Positions 1-6,870 of a stretch of DNA of 9,977 bases are shown here, piece after piece. The notes under the pieces are model-generated. The model was not told the origin of the DNA. It saw nothing but the letters and a program-made list of their open reading frames with translations, and did not search any database. This DNA comes from Dysgonamonadaceae bacterium. GTDB lineage: Bacteria; Bacteroidota; Bacteroidia; Bacteroidales; Azobacteroidaceae. The stretch spans positions 1 through 9,977 of the forward strand of contig JAIRKG010000095.1 in NCBI GenBank assembly GCA_031260235.1. The letters are read 5' to 3'. The translations under genes and the position numbers were made by a program. Within the stretch, counting starts at the first letter, position 1. Every line of letters begins with the position of its first letter.

Positions 1-30
1 TTGCATATTAAAAAACAATATTTACATTTG
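1..30 (+). promoter_or_regulatory. Bacteroidota-type promoter for the lipoprotein gene
   Basis: TTG at 1-3 (-33 element) and TACATTTG at 23-30 (-7 element, consensus TAnnTTTG) are separated by 19 bases, which fits the spacing known for the Bacteroidota primary sigma factor. Transcription would start at about 36-38 and leave an AT-rich leader of about 165 bases before the ATG at 203. A weaker match, TTTCTTTG at 158-165 (one mismatch, no clear -33), could give a much shorter leader. The call rests on motif and spacing only. The window begins at the -33 element, so a fourth T upstream of it cannot be checked. Confidence 0.6.
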
Positions 31-202
31 CGCCGGAATTGCGGTGAAGAAATGTTATCGTCAATTCATTTTATCAATAATTAAGAAGTATTTATCGTCT
101 TATATAAGATTTATAACAGTTCCCATACTTCTTTAATTTAAAAATATTAATAATCTGTTTCTTTGGGGGATTGGAGAAGCAAAACATAAACAATTTTTTA
201 TT

Positions 203-694
203 ATGAAAAAGTATTTTAGTTTTAGTGTGTTAATGGTCGCTTTGGCGGCGTTGTGTATTGGTTTTAATTCTTGTGACAAAGACAATGATGGAGATGAAAG
301 TGGTGGCTCTCCTGTTGGTGAGTGGACTTATGAAAAGACTACTGCCGACATTAAACATTCTGATTCTGAGTTAGTGACAGAAGAACAGGGGGAAGTTAAA
401 GATAGGTTTACTTTGGATGAAGATGTAACCATTGAATTTAAAGCAGACAGCACTTTTCTCTGGATGAATGAAGGTGAGTATTCTGGTTCGTGGAGCGCTG
501 ATGGTAAGCTTACTTTCGATGATGAAGAAGAAGATGTACCACAAATTACATTTTCCATTAAAAATGATGAACTTATCCTTGCGTTTAGTATGCTTGATCA
601 GAAATATAATACGGGCGACGAAACTAGCTATAGAGAAGACGGATTTACCGAATACACAATTAAATATTCTTTTAAAAAAGCGAATACAAATTAG
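203..694 (+). CDS. Small acidic surface-type lipoprotein, lipocalin-like
   Basis: The 163-residue product starts with a lipoprotein signal peptide: MKK, a hydrophobic stretch at residues 5-20, then the lipobox FNSC with the acylated cysteine at C24. The residues after it (DKDNDGDE) resemble the acidic lipoprotein export signal that sends Bacteroidota lipoproteins to the outer face of the outer membrane. After a short linker, GEW (39-41) begins a beta-rich region with alternating hydrophobic residues and a second G-S-W turn at 95-97. This pattern resembles the short lipocalin-like domains common in Bacteroidales lipoproteins of unknown function. An acidic run lies at 106-111. The start follows A/T-rich sequence without Shine-Dalgarno, normal for the phylum. 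It is monocistronic, with its own promoter and a terminator just downstream. Lipoprotein status is well supported; the fold is a guess from pattern, and no ligand or function can be named. Confidence 0.88.
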   Translation: MKKYFSFSVLMVALAALCIGFNSCDKDNDGDESGGSPVGEWTYEKTTADIKHSDSELVTEEQGEVKDRFTLDEDVTIEFKADSTFLWMNEGEYSGSWSADGKLTFDDEEEDVPQITFSIKNDELILAFSMLDQKYNTGDETSYREDGFTEYTIKYSFKKANTN

Positions 695-764
695 TGATAT
701 TTAATTACATGTATTCTTTTTCTAATAAATAACTTATCCTTAAAAACAGGAATATAATAAATAG

Positions 765-798
765 GGATGAATGAAATTAAAATCATTCATCCTTTTTT
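765..798 (+). terminator. Rho-independent terminator of the lipoprotein gene
   Basis: A perfect 10-bp stem pairs 765-774 (GGATGAATGA) with 783-792 (TCATTCATCC) around an 8-base A/T loop, and six T residues follow at 793-798. It lies about 70 bases past the lipoprotein stop codon. It closes that transcript before the convergent tRNA unit. Confidence 0.85.
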
Positions 799-860
799 GT
801 TTTAATTATTTGTCTTTGAAACGGATTAATTGGTAAGCATATTCTTGCGATATCCATATA

Positions 861-895
861 AAACAAAAGGCAGCGACACATCACGTGTAACTGCC
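861..895 (-). terminator. Terminator of the tRNA-Asn transcription unit
   Basis: Read on the minus strand, GGCAG and ACAC (895-885, with two unpaired bases between them) pair with GTGT and CTGCC (879-869) around a 5-base loop. TTTTGTTT follows at 868-861. It starts 6 bases after the 3' end of the second tRNA, which suits termination of a short tRNA transcript. Confidence 0.75.
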
Positions 896-900
896 TCCTG

Positions 901-974
901 CTCTCCCTCTTGGACTTGAACCAAGGACCCTCTGATTAACAGTCAGATGCTCTAACCGACTGAGCTAAGGAAGA
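901..974 (-). tRNA. tRNA-Asn (anticodon GTT), distal copy
   Basis: On the minus strand the sequence folds into a complete cloverleaf. The acceptor stem pairs TCTTCCT (974-968) with AGGGAGA (908-902), with one G-U pair. T8/A9 follow, then a D stem GCTC/GAGC and an anticodon stem TCTGA/TCAGA with loop CTGTTAA. The anticodon GTT (complement at 938-940) reads Asn codons AAC and AAU. The T stem is CTTGG/CCAAG with loop TTCAAGT, and the discriminator is G (901). The 3' CCA is not encoded, so it must be added by tRNA nucleotidyltransferase. The gene is identical to the copy 100 bases upstream in the transcript and is probably co-transcribed with it. Confidence 0.96.
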
Positions 975-1000
975 TTTTCTATTATTGAAAATATTTAAGG

Positions 1001-1074
1001 CTCTCCCTCTTGGACTTGAACCAAGGACCCTCTGATTAACAGTCAGATGCTCTAACCGACTGAGCTAAGGAAGA
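1001..1074 (-). tRNA. tRNA-Asn (anticodon GTT), promoter-proximal copy
   Basis: This copy is base-for-base identical to the tRNA at 901-974, with the same cloverleaf and the anticodon GTT (complement at 1038-1040). The CCA end is not encoded. A 26-base AT-rich spacer (975-1000) separates the two copies. The first four bases of 5' flank (TTTT on the + strand at 1075-1078 and 975-978) are also shared. It lies about 25-30 bases downstream of a good minus-strand promoter, so it is the first gene of a dicistronic tRNA precursor. Confidence 0.96.
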
Positions 1075-1104
1075 TTTTAACAGCAATTAAATGAAATCGC
1101 GAGG

Positions 1105-1135
1105 CAAAAGTAATGGGTTTTTTCTAAATATGCAA
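1105..1135 (-). promoter_or_regulatory. Promoter of the tRNA-Asn pair
   Basis: On the minus strand, TTG (complement at 1133-1135) and TACTTTTG (complement at 1105-1112) lie 20 bases apart. Both elements and the spacing match the Bacteroidota housekeeping consensus. The predicted start at about 1098 gives a leader of roughly 24 bases before the first tRNA. The -33 element directly abuts the -7 element of the divergent promoter at 1136-1143. Confidence 0.72.
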
Positions 1136-1143
1136 TATCTTTG
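1114..1143 (+). promoter_or_regulatory. Promoter of the kinase-protease operon
   Basis: TATCTTTG at 1136-1143 is a perfect TAnnTTTG -7 element, and a C follows it, as in other -7 elements in this window. The -33 is poor: TGG at 1114-1116, 19 bases upstream, is the best candidate. The inferred start near 1150 leaves a leader of about 95 bases before the ATG at 1246. No other -7 match is apparent between here and the gene. Confidence 0.55.
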
Positions 1144-1245
1144 CAGAAATTTTAAAAATAAAATTTAGTTCAAATTATCCCGCCATAGTTGATTCAATCT
1201 TGTAGAAAAAAGCGTCTTAGCGTACATTAATTTATTCATAAATAT

Positions 1246-2232
1246 ATGAAAATACTTGGAATAGGAAATGCCCTGGTAGATATTTTGGCTAAACTGCCGA
1301 ACGAGGAACTCATCAAAGAGTTGAACGTCGCAAAAGGGAGCATGAATTTAATAGAAGAAGACGCGCGAAAGACGCTGTTAGGAAAAATTGAGGCTATAGA
1401 CCTCAAAATGACTTCCGGCGGATCGGTAAGCAACACGGCGCTGGCATTGAGGCAACTGGGCGCTCCGTCCGGTTATATCGGCAAAGTGGGAAACGATGAA
1501 TATGGAAAATTTTATGTCAACGAATTGACACAAGCGGGCGTTGATTTGCATTTAATTTACGCGTCCGGTTTTTCGGGAACGGCTATCACCATGATTACAC
1601 CCGACGGGGAGCGTACTTTTTGCACTTACCTCGGCGCTGCGGCGGGTATGCAGAAAACGGAAATACAAAAGTCCGTCGTTGAGCAATATACCCATCTGTA
1701 TGTCGAAGGTTATCTGGTGCATAATCACGATTTGATTGAAGGCGTCATGAAGCTGGCAAAATCGCTGGATTTAACGGTTATGCTTGATTTGGCAAGTTTT
1801 AATGTCGTCGCTTCCGACCGCACATTTATCTGTAAACTGGTGGAAGAATATGTCGATATTTTATTTGCCAATGAAGAAGAATCGCTTGCATTTACAGGGA
1901 AATCTTCTCCCGACGAAGCGATATACGAGATTGCCCGCCATGTAAAAATCGCCGTCCGGAAAGACGGATACAAAGGTTCATGGATAAAATACGGCGATGA
2001 GCCGATACATATTCCCGTATATCAAAAAGTGAAACCGATAGACACTACTGCCGCAGGAGATTATTATGCAGCCGGTTTTTTCTTCGGAATGATACATGAT
2101 GCAAGCCCTGAAAAATGCGCCCGGCTGGGCAGTCTGCTTGCCTGTTATATTATCCGTGTGGTCGGAACGAAATTGCAGCCCGAAACATGGGAAGAAATAC
2201 GGAAAAAAGCCTATGAAATTTTAAATTACTAA
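1246..2232 (+). CDS. PfkB-family carbohydrate/nucleoside kinase (adenosine kinase-like)
   Basis: The 328-residue product has the normal length and full signature set of the ribokinase/PfkB fold, which transfers the gamma-phosphate of ATP to a sugar or nucleoside hydroxyl in the cytoplasm. Seen in order: substrate-binding GIGNALVD near the N-terminus (5-12); the first signature around GG (58-59) through NTALALRQLG; GKVGNDEYG (79-87); the ANEEE motif (208-212) associated with the Mg-phosphate site; and the second signature IDTTAAGD (265-272), where D272 is the expected catalytic base and the surrounding residues form the anion hole. Most family members have DTTGAGD, so Ala at 269 is a mild variant. 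The substrate cannot be decided from motifs: the layout resembles the bacterial adenosine kinase-like group, but ribokinase or fructokinase activity is possible. It is the first gene of an operon, and the protease gene starts 12 bases after its stop. Confidence 0.93.
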   Translation: MKILGIGNALVDILAKLPNEELIKELNVAKGSMNLIEEDARKTLLGKIEAIDLKMTSGGSVSNTALALRQLGAPSGYIGKVGNDEYGKFYVNELTQAGVDLHLIYASGFSGTAITMITPDGERTFCTYLGAAAGMQKTEIQKSVVEQYTHLYVEGYLVHNHDLIEGVMKLAKSLDLTVMLDLASFNVVASDRTFICKLVEEYVDILFANEEESLAFTGKSSPDEAIYEIARHVKIAVRKDGYKGSWIKYGDEPIHIPVYQKVKPIDTTAAGDYYAAGFFFGMIHDASPEKCARLGSLLACYIIRVVGTKLQPETWEEIRKKAYEILNY

Positions 2233-2244
2233 TCATAAACAAAT

Positions 2245-3891
2245 ATGCGTAAATTATTATTAACCGGTTTTATACTGTCTGTTTCCTGCAGTTTTGTTAA
2301 AGCCCAATTATCGGAAAAAGACCATTTTGAGATTTCAAAGCAATTGGATATATACAACGCTTTGTTCAAAGAATTGAATCTGTTTTATGTGGATTCTATC
2401 GACGTCGTAAAAACAATGACCGACAATATTGATTTCATGTTAAAACGCTTAGATCCTTATACGGAATATATTCCGGAAGAAAAACTGTCGGATTTCCTTG
2501 TTATCACTACCGGCGAATATGGCGGTATCGGCACAATGATACATTCCGATAAAGGAAAAATATATATTAGCGAACCTCACGAAGGGATGCCCGCCGCGCA
2601 AGCCGGTTTGCAGCCCGGCGATGTTATCGTGGAAATCGACGGCGAAACGATGGAAGGACAATCCTCTTCTTATGCCAGCGAACGCTTGAAAGGACAACCG
2701 AATACAACGGTCAAAATCCAATTCCTGCGTCAGGGTGAACAAAAACCGCGCAAAACAAACATCGTCCGGAAGCGGATAGAAATCAATCCCGTGACTTATT
2801 ACGGCATATTGCCGGAAAATACCGGTTATATTTATCTTGCGGGGTTTACCACCCACAGCGCCCAAAGCGTCAAAGCCGCTTTTGAAGATTTGAAAACAAA
2901 AGGTATTACTTCCTTAATTATCGACGTCCGCGACAATGGCGGCGGCGTTGTGGAAGACTGCCTCGAAATCCTCAATTATTTCGTTCCCAAAGGAAACCTC
3001 CTGTTGACGATAAAAGGAAAAGCACGCCAACTGGATAAAACCTACCGCTCTACGCAGCAGGCCATTGATTCGCTTATTCCTTTGGCAGTGCTGGTCAATC
3101 ACCGGTCGGCGTCTGCGGCGGAAATTCTGGCGGGAACGCTTCAGGATTTGGACAGGGCTGTGATTGTCGGAAACCGCACTTATGGAAAGGGTTTGGTGCA
3201 GTCGCCGTACCAGTTGCCTTACAACGGACAATTGAAAATGACAATAGCAAAATATTATATTCCCAGCGGCCGCTGTATTCAAGCGATTGACTATTCGCAC
3301 CGTAACGACGATGGCAATGCTTCCTACATTCCCGATAGCCTGACTTCGGTTTTCTATACCTCCAAGGATCGTCCGGTCAGGGATGGCGGCGGTATTTTGC
3401 CCGATTTTATCATCGAAGAAAAGAAAATGCCGGCTATGGTTTATTATTTGGACATCGAAAACCTGTTCTTTGACTTTGTGGCGCAATGGCGCACGAAACA
3501 TCCGGTCATCGACTATCCCGATCAGTTCGAAGTCACGGATGAAATTTACGGCGAATTTACGGATTTCTTAAAATCAAAAGATTTCAACTACGACCGCCAA
3601 AGCGGGAAAGCGCTCGAAAGCCTGAAAGATATTATGGAATTTGAAGGATATGCCGATACGGCGGCAGAAGAATTTAAAGCCTTGGAAAACAAATTAAAGC
3701 CCGATTTAGACCGCGATTTGGATTTATACAGAAGCCCGCTTTCCAACCTTTTGGCGCGGCAAATCATGAAGCAATACTATTTTGCCAAAGGCGAAATCAT
3801 TTATACACTGCGAAACGACGACATCTTGAAAAAAGCACTGGAAACGCTTTCCGACAGGGATTTATATTCGGGAATATTCAATAAGCAATAA
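2245..3891 (+). CDS. Periplasmic S41 carboxy-terminal processing protease with PDZ domain
   Basis: The 548-residue product begins with a Sec signal peptide (MRKLLL, hydrophobic core, probable cleavage after A20 in VKA/Q) and should act in the periplasm. An N-terminal helical segment with LDPYTEY (69-75) leads into a PDZ domain (about 90-175, with the carboxylate loop near GGIG 93-96 and AGLQPGDVI 120-128). The protease core carries DVRDNGGG (227-234), the nucleophile S290 in the SASAAE motif and the general base K315 in YGKG. Their spacing of 25 residues equals that of the Ser/Lys dyad in E. coli Tsp/Prc. A charged, helix-rich C-terminal extension runs from about 390 to 548. Such enzymes cleave periplasmic or envelope proteins from their C-termini. 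It is the second gene of an operon with the kinase, with no promoter in the 12-base gap, and is followed by a strong terminator. C15 is not in a good lipobox. The protein substrate is unknown. Confidence 0.95.
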   Translation: MRKLLLTGFILSVSCSFVKAQLSEKDHFEISKQLDIYNALFKELNLFYVDSIDVVKTMTDNIDFMLKRLDPYTEYIPEEKLSDFLVITTGEYGGIGTMIHSDKGKIYISEPHEGMPAAQAGLQPGDVIVEIDGETMEGQSSSYASERLKGQPNTTVKIQFLRQGEQKPRKTNIVRKRIEINPVTYYGILPENTGYIYLAGFTTHSAQSVKAAFEDLKTKGITSLIIDVRDNGGGVVEDCLEILNYFVPKGNLLLTIKGKARQLDKTYRSTQQAIDSLIPLAVLVNHRSASAAEILAGTLQDLDRAVIVGNRTYGKGLVQSPYQLPYNGQLKMTIAKYYIPSGRCIQAIDYSHRNDDGNASYIPDSLTSVFYTSKDRPVRDGGGILPDFIIEEKKMPAMVYYLDIENLFFDFVAQWRTKHPVIDYPDQFEVTDEIYGEFTDFLKSKDFNYDRQSGKALESLKDIMEFEGYADTAAEEFKALENKLKPDLDRDLDLYRSPLSNLLARQIMKQYYFAKGEIIYTLRNDDILKKALETLSDRDLYSGIFNKQ

Positions 3892-3995
3892 TAGCGAAAG
3901 GGGACGAAAATACAACGGCACGAAGAAATCGGGTGTGACGACGACCAATAAACGATTACATACGAAAAATAGATTAAATTAAGGGATGATGAGAG

Positions 3996-4027
3996 AAGCC
4001 CGACATTATAACGTGTCGGGCTTTTTT
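3996..4027 (+). terminator. Strong Rho-independent terminator after the protease gene
   Basis: A perfect 10-bp stem, 3996-4005 (AAGCCCGACA) with 4014-4023 (TGTCGGGCTT), encloses an 8-base loop and runs into six T residues at 4022-4027. It lies about 105 bases past the protease stop and faces the end of the convergent glycosyltransferase gene. In the minus direction the hairpin is followed by CTCTCATC rather than T residues, so it should act mainly on the + strand. The rest of the gap (3892-3995) shows nothing recognisable. Confidence 0.88.
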
Positions 4028-4048
4028 ATTAGCCTAAACAGTTTTTTT

Positions 4049-5518
4049 CTAACGTTCTTTGTTTTCGTAAATCGTAATAAAAATGCATCCTCTCTTGAAA
4101 TGCTTTACCGGATGCCAGCGGTCTGCCTTTTTTAATTCGTCTACTTTTTCGTCTTCCAGATTGGAAATATTGGAATAAATAAAATATTTTACATTCAAAT
4201 CCGGAGCTTTGACTGTTTTTCCTTCCTGTGTCATCTCAATGTATCCCCGATTTCCATACAGACAAAAGCCTGCCGATAAATCGTTATAATTTAATTGATT
4301 GCTGTCAATGTAATCGAAACACTCTTTTCTCAACTCATAATAAGATGTATGAAGCAGCGTGCTTTCCCAACATTGCGCTATTTTTTCGGGATATATCCAC
4401 CAATGTCCGGTGATTATAAAAAAGAGTATGGCGACGAACGTATTTTTTAGTTTTTTATCATTCCATTTAAGTGCCTGCAAGTGATTGATTGCCAATCGAA
4501 AAACTAACAAGGATAGTACAAAGAAGTGTATCATAAAATAGCGTGACGAAAACGGCATCCGGGTAATAAAAGCAAATAAGACGTACAGTCCGGTTATCAA
4601 CACAAAAAAAAGTCCGAGCATTTTTTCTTCGCCCGATAATTTTATTTTATTCTTTATAATAACGAATATCAAACCGACTGCCAACAGCCAGATAACAAAC
4701 CTGCCATTTTCAAGCAATCGCAACATGAGCACCACCAACTGCTTCATTATCATGGCTACGTTTGCCGGCAGTTGGTAGTGCGACGAATAATCCCCGTTTT
4801 TGTCGGTGAAGAACCAGTCGTTATGGGAAAAATAATAACCGAAATAAGACGCCAAAAGCAAGAAAACCGGCAAATAAGGAAACAGTAATTTCAAGCATTT
4901 TTTGAGATTATATTTTTTGCCGTTCACCACACAAAAATCATAATAAAAGTGTGAAATAAACAGGATAGCGCCGGCAAAAATTCCGCGCATGTTAACGCCG
5001 CAAAGAAAGATTAAACCAATAGCAAGCCACAACGGTTTTCTTTGGAAAATAGCTCGTAGCGAAATAACAAAAGCCGTCAGCAAAATAAAATCAGGCGATA
5101 CAATAACGAATTGCGTTACAAGCGTCGATTCCAGCAATAGTATCAGTAAAGCCCAGCCCGTCCATTTTTCAGAGATGAAAAAAGTAAGTATTTTCCATGA
5201 ATTGTAAATAAGCAAAATAGCCCAGAAAAACGTGAAAGCATGTGAAACCCATAGCTCATATCCGAAAATTTTCCACAAAATAGCTGTGATAATAGTTATT
5301 AGCGGTGGATGATAACCCGTTGGCCTAATCTCTAATTCCGGAAGCGGATGTATCAGCAACGAAGCGGAAAAATTTGTTTTATAATACCATAAAGCTTCCT
5401 TAGCAACCTGCTGTATAACATCCCAGAAGTAGCAAAATTGAAATGAATAGACAAACAGGAGCAAATAAGCTCCAGCTACAATGGATAAAAAGATAATGTT
5501 CTTTTTACTTAATTGCAT
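4049..5518 (-). CDS. GT-C fold membrane glycosyltransferase (GT39/PMT/ArnT-like)
   Basis: The 489-residue product is strongly hydrophobic, with about 10-12 membrane segments beginning at residues 8-30. The first periplasmic loop carries FWD (31-33), where D33 is the candidate catalytic Asp of GT-C enzymes. It is followed by GYHPPL (68-73), the conserved loop-end motif of PMT/ArnT-like transferases. SRYF within the PFSSRYFMIHF stretch, near a later helix, is also typical. About 100 C-terminal residues are soluble and mixed alpha/beta, probably periplasmic. The family moves a sugar from a polyprenyl-phosphate donor to a lipid, glycan or protein acceptor; donor and acceptor cannot be inferred here. 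The start codon lies inside the end of the upstream transferase gene (14-base overlap), so translation is probably coupled. No minus-strand terminator is evident after its stop. It is richer in A/T and F/I/K codons than the housekeeping genes around it. Confidence 0.85.
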   Translation of the reverse strand: MQLSKKNIIFLSIVAGAYLLLFVYSFQFCYFWDVIQQVAKEALWYYKTNFSASLLIHPLPELEIRPTGYHPPLITIITAILWKIFGYELWVSHAFTFFWAILLIYNSWKILTFFISEKWTGWALLILLLESTLVTQFVIVSPDFILLTAFVISLRAIFQRKPLWLAIGLIFLCGVNMRGIFAGAILFISHFYYDFCVVNGKKYNLKKCLKLLFPYLPVFLLLASYFGYYFSHNDWFFTDKNGDYSSHYQLPANVAMIMKQLVVLMLRLLENGRFVIWLLAVGLIFVIIKNKIKLSGEEKMLGLFFVLITGLYVLFAFITRMPFSSRYFMIHFFVLSLLVFRLAINHLQALKWNDKKLKNTFVAILFFIITGHWWIYPEKIAQCWESTLLHTSYYELRKECFDYIDSNQLNYNDLSAGFCLYGNRGYIEMTQEGKTVKAPDLNVKYFIYSNISNLEDEKVDELKKADRWHPVKHFKRGCIFITIYENKER

Positions 5519-6674
5519 ATTGTTGAGTTTTTTTGAAAGACTGTTTAAAATCCCAAATCATTCCAATAAGAATGAACAAATACAGGAAAAAAGCCGGCGC
5601 CTGTGGCAAGATATCGTGGTAACGAGAACATCTTATATATGAATAGAGAGAAACAAGAATAACACCTGCCGGAAAACCAACATTCTTTCGTGCAATAAAA
5701 AAATATAAAACACCCAGCACATCACCCAGATACATATATCGTTCGTGCATTCCGGGCAATAAAAAAGGAGTTGCCACCGCACTCAAAAAAGCAAATTGAA
5801 TCCAGTGGTCAAAAGTAAATTCATATTTTTTCCTGCTTAGCAGTATTCCAACAGTCAAAGTAATCAGGGACGTTACAACTAATCCAATGTATTTCACAAT
5901 TTCATAATAATCATTACTTATCCAAATGTATAAGTTTGGGAAATTCATAGTGAGATGTTTATAATGATTGGCTTGTGCGATATAAATAGTGAAAAGTTTA
6001 TCTAAGGAGTCGCCCATAAGAAAGGCGGGTAAAATACTTAAAAAATAGACTGCCGGAACTATCAGGAAATGATAAGGCAAGATATGCTTTCGCAACATCA
6101 TCACAAAGAAAAAAGGTAATAAGAGAAATGTCTGCATTTTAACAGCACATGCCAGGCCCCAAAATAATGCAGAAATCCACGGCTGTCTTTTCAGCAAAAA
6201 ATAAATGCTTCCTACGGCAAAAGCGGCATAAATAGAGTCGCATTGCGAAAAATATGCGCTATTTGCCAATACTGTAGGAATCAAAGGAATAATAGCTAAT
6301 GAAATCCATATAAACTGTTTGTTGTTATATTTCAGGCAAATCGTTTTCCCAATAAAAAAAGCCAATAAATATTCGAACAATATAGATACGGTCTTAATCG
6401 AATAAAGAGGATTTAAGCCTATTTTAGCTATCAATATTAAAATATAGACATACGAAGGCAAGTAGCTGGAATAAAAATGATACTGCAAAGACGAAAAATA
6501 AGCATGTTCTTTGATGAAATTTACCCACGGGAGCAAAAAAAACTCATAGTCTCCTGTCTTGAACGGAAAAAGAATAAGTTTCACCAAAATCCCAACAAAA
6601 ATAAGCGCTATCCAAAAATATGTTTTTTGCCGGAAAGAAAAACAATAAACGATATTTGTATGTAGACTTTTCAT
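5505..6674 (-). CDS. GT-C fold membrane glycosyltransferase (ALG6/PIG-M/GT87-like)
   Basis: The 389-residue product has about 11 hydrophobic segments, the first at 19-37. GDYE at 41-44 sits just after that first helix, where GT-C enzymes place their catalytic Asp (D42). NSAYFSQCDSIYAAF (138-152) corresponds to the A-x-x-x-Q-x-D-x-x-Y/F motif of bacterial mannosyltransferase-like proteins, and LPGMHERY (306-313) is the late-helix motif typical of these and of ALG6/ALG8-type enzymes. Together these support a polyprenyl-phosphate-sugar-dependent transferase working on the periplasmic side of the inner membrane. It differs in motif set from the downstream transferase, so the pair may add two successive sugars to one glycan. 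It is the first gene of the two-gene operon, with its own promoter about 65 bases upstream. Sugar, acceptor and pathway (O-antigen-like lipid, capsule or protein O-glycan) are unknown. Confidence 0.85.
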   Translation of the reverse strand: MKSLHTNIVYCFSFRQKTYFWIALIFVGILVKLILFPFKTGDYEFFLLPWVNFIKEHAYFSSLQYHFYSSYLPSYVYILILIAKIGLNPLYSIKTVSILFEYLLAFFIGKTICLKYNNKQFIWISLAIIPLIPTVLANSAYFSQCDSIYAAFAVGSIYFLLKRQPWISALFWGLACAVKMQTFLLLPFFFVMMLRKHILPYHFLIVPAVYFLSILPAFLMGDSLDKLFTIYIAQANHYKHLTMNFPNLYIWISNDYYEIVKYIGLVVTSLITLTVGILLSRKKYEFTFDHWIQFAFLSAVATPFLLPGMHERYMYLGDVLGVLYFFIARKNVGFPAGVILVSLYSYIRCSRYHDILPQAPAFFLYLFILIGMIWDFKQSFKKTQQYAIK

Positions 6675-6699
6675 GTGGAAATAAATTTATGAATATTTT

Positions 6700-6731
6700 G
6701 TCATTGCCAGCTTGCAATCCCTGTATTGCGA
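6700..6731. repeat. Possible relic of the palindromic repeat in the glycosyltransferase leader
   Basis: GTCATTGCCAG at 6700-6710 differs by one base from the terminal arm GTCATTGCGAG of the repeat at 9720-9857. It is followed at once by GCAATCC (6714-6720), the other hallmark of that arm. An overlapping short inverted repeat pairs TTGCAAT (6712-6718) with ATTGCGA (6725-6731), with one G-T wobble, and would form a hairpin at the very start of the minus-strand transcript. It may be a decayed copy with its middle deleted, or chance. Confidence 0.35.
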
Positions 6732-6736
6732 AAGTG

Positions 6737-6765
6737 CAAAGATAATGATTAGTTGTCGTTTCAAA
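6737..6765 (-). promoter_or_regulatory. Promoter of the two glycosyltransferase genes
   Basis: On the minus strand TATCTTTG (complement at 6737-6744) is a perfect -7 element followed by C. TTTG (complement at 6762-6765) lies 17 bases upstream, a little short of the usual 19-21. The inferred start near 6730 leaves a leader of about 55 bases before the ATG at 6674. This separates the transferases from uvrA transcription, although no convincing uvrA terminator is seen in 6745-6870. Confidence 0.55.
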
Positions 6766-6870
6766 AATATATTATTTCTGCCTGATTGCCAATGTTTATA
6801 TCAGTTATGGTAATTTTTAGAAGCAGCAAATGGAAAAAGATGGCTCTACAGGGTTTCTGTGAAGACGGTC

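Noticed and set aside
901..1074. Direct repeats with a 26-base spacer, CRISPR-like at first glance
   Set aside because: There are only two units, each 74 bases long and folding as a complete tRNA-Asn.
2245..2304. S41 protease as a lipoprotein anchored at C15
   Set aside because: The residues before C15 (SVS) are a poor lipobox, and a better signal peptidase I site follows at VKA/Q (18-21).
2914..3501. Long open frame on the minus strand opposite the S41 protease gene
   Set aside because: It is antisense to a gene with complete catalytic motifs, and its translation shows no recognisable domain. It arises from codon composition of the real gene.
6782..6804. Weak hairpin CTGAT/ATCAG after uvrA as a terminator
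   Set aside because: It has only five base pairs with a long loop and no T run immediately after it on the minus strand.
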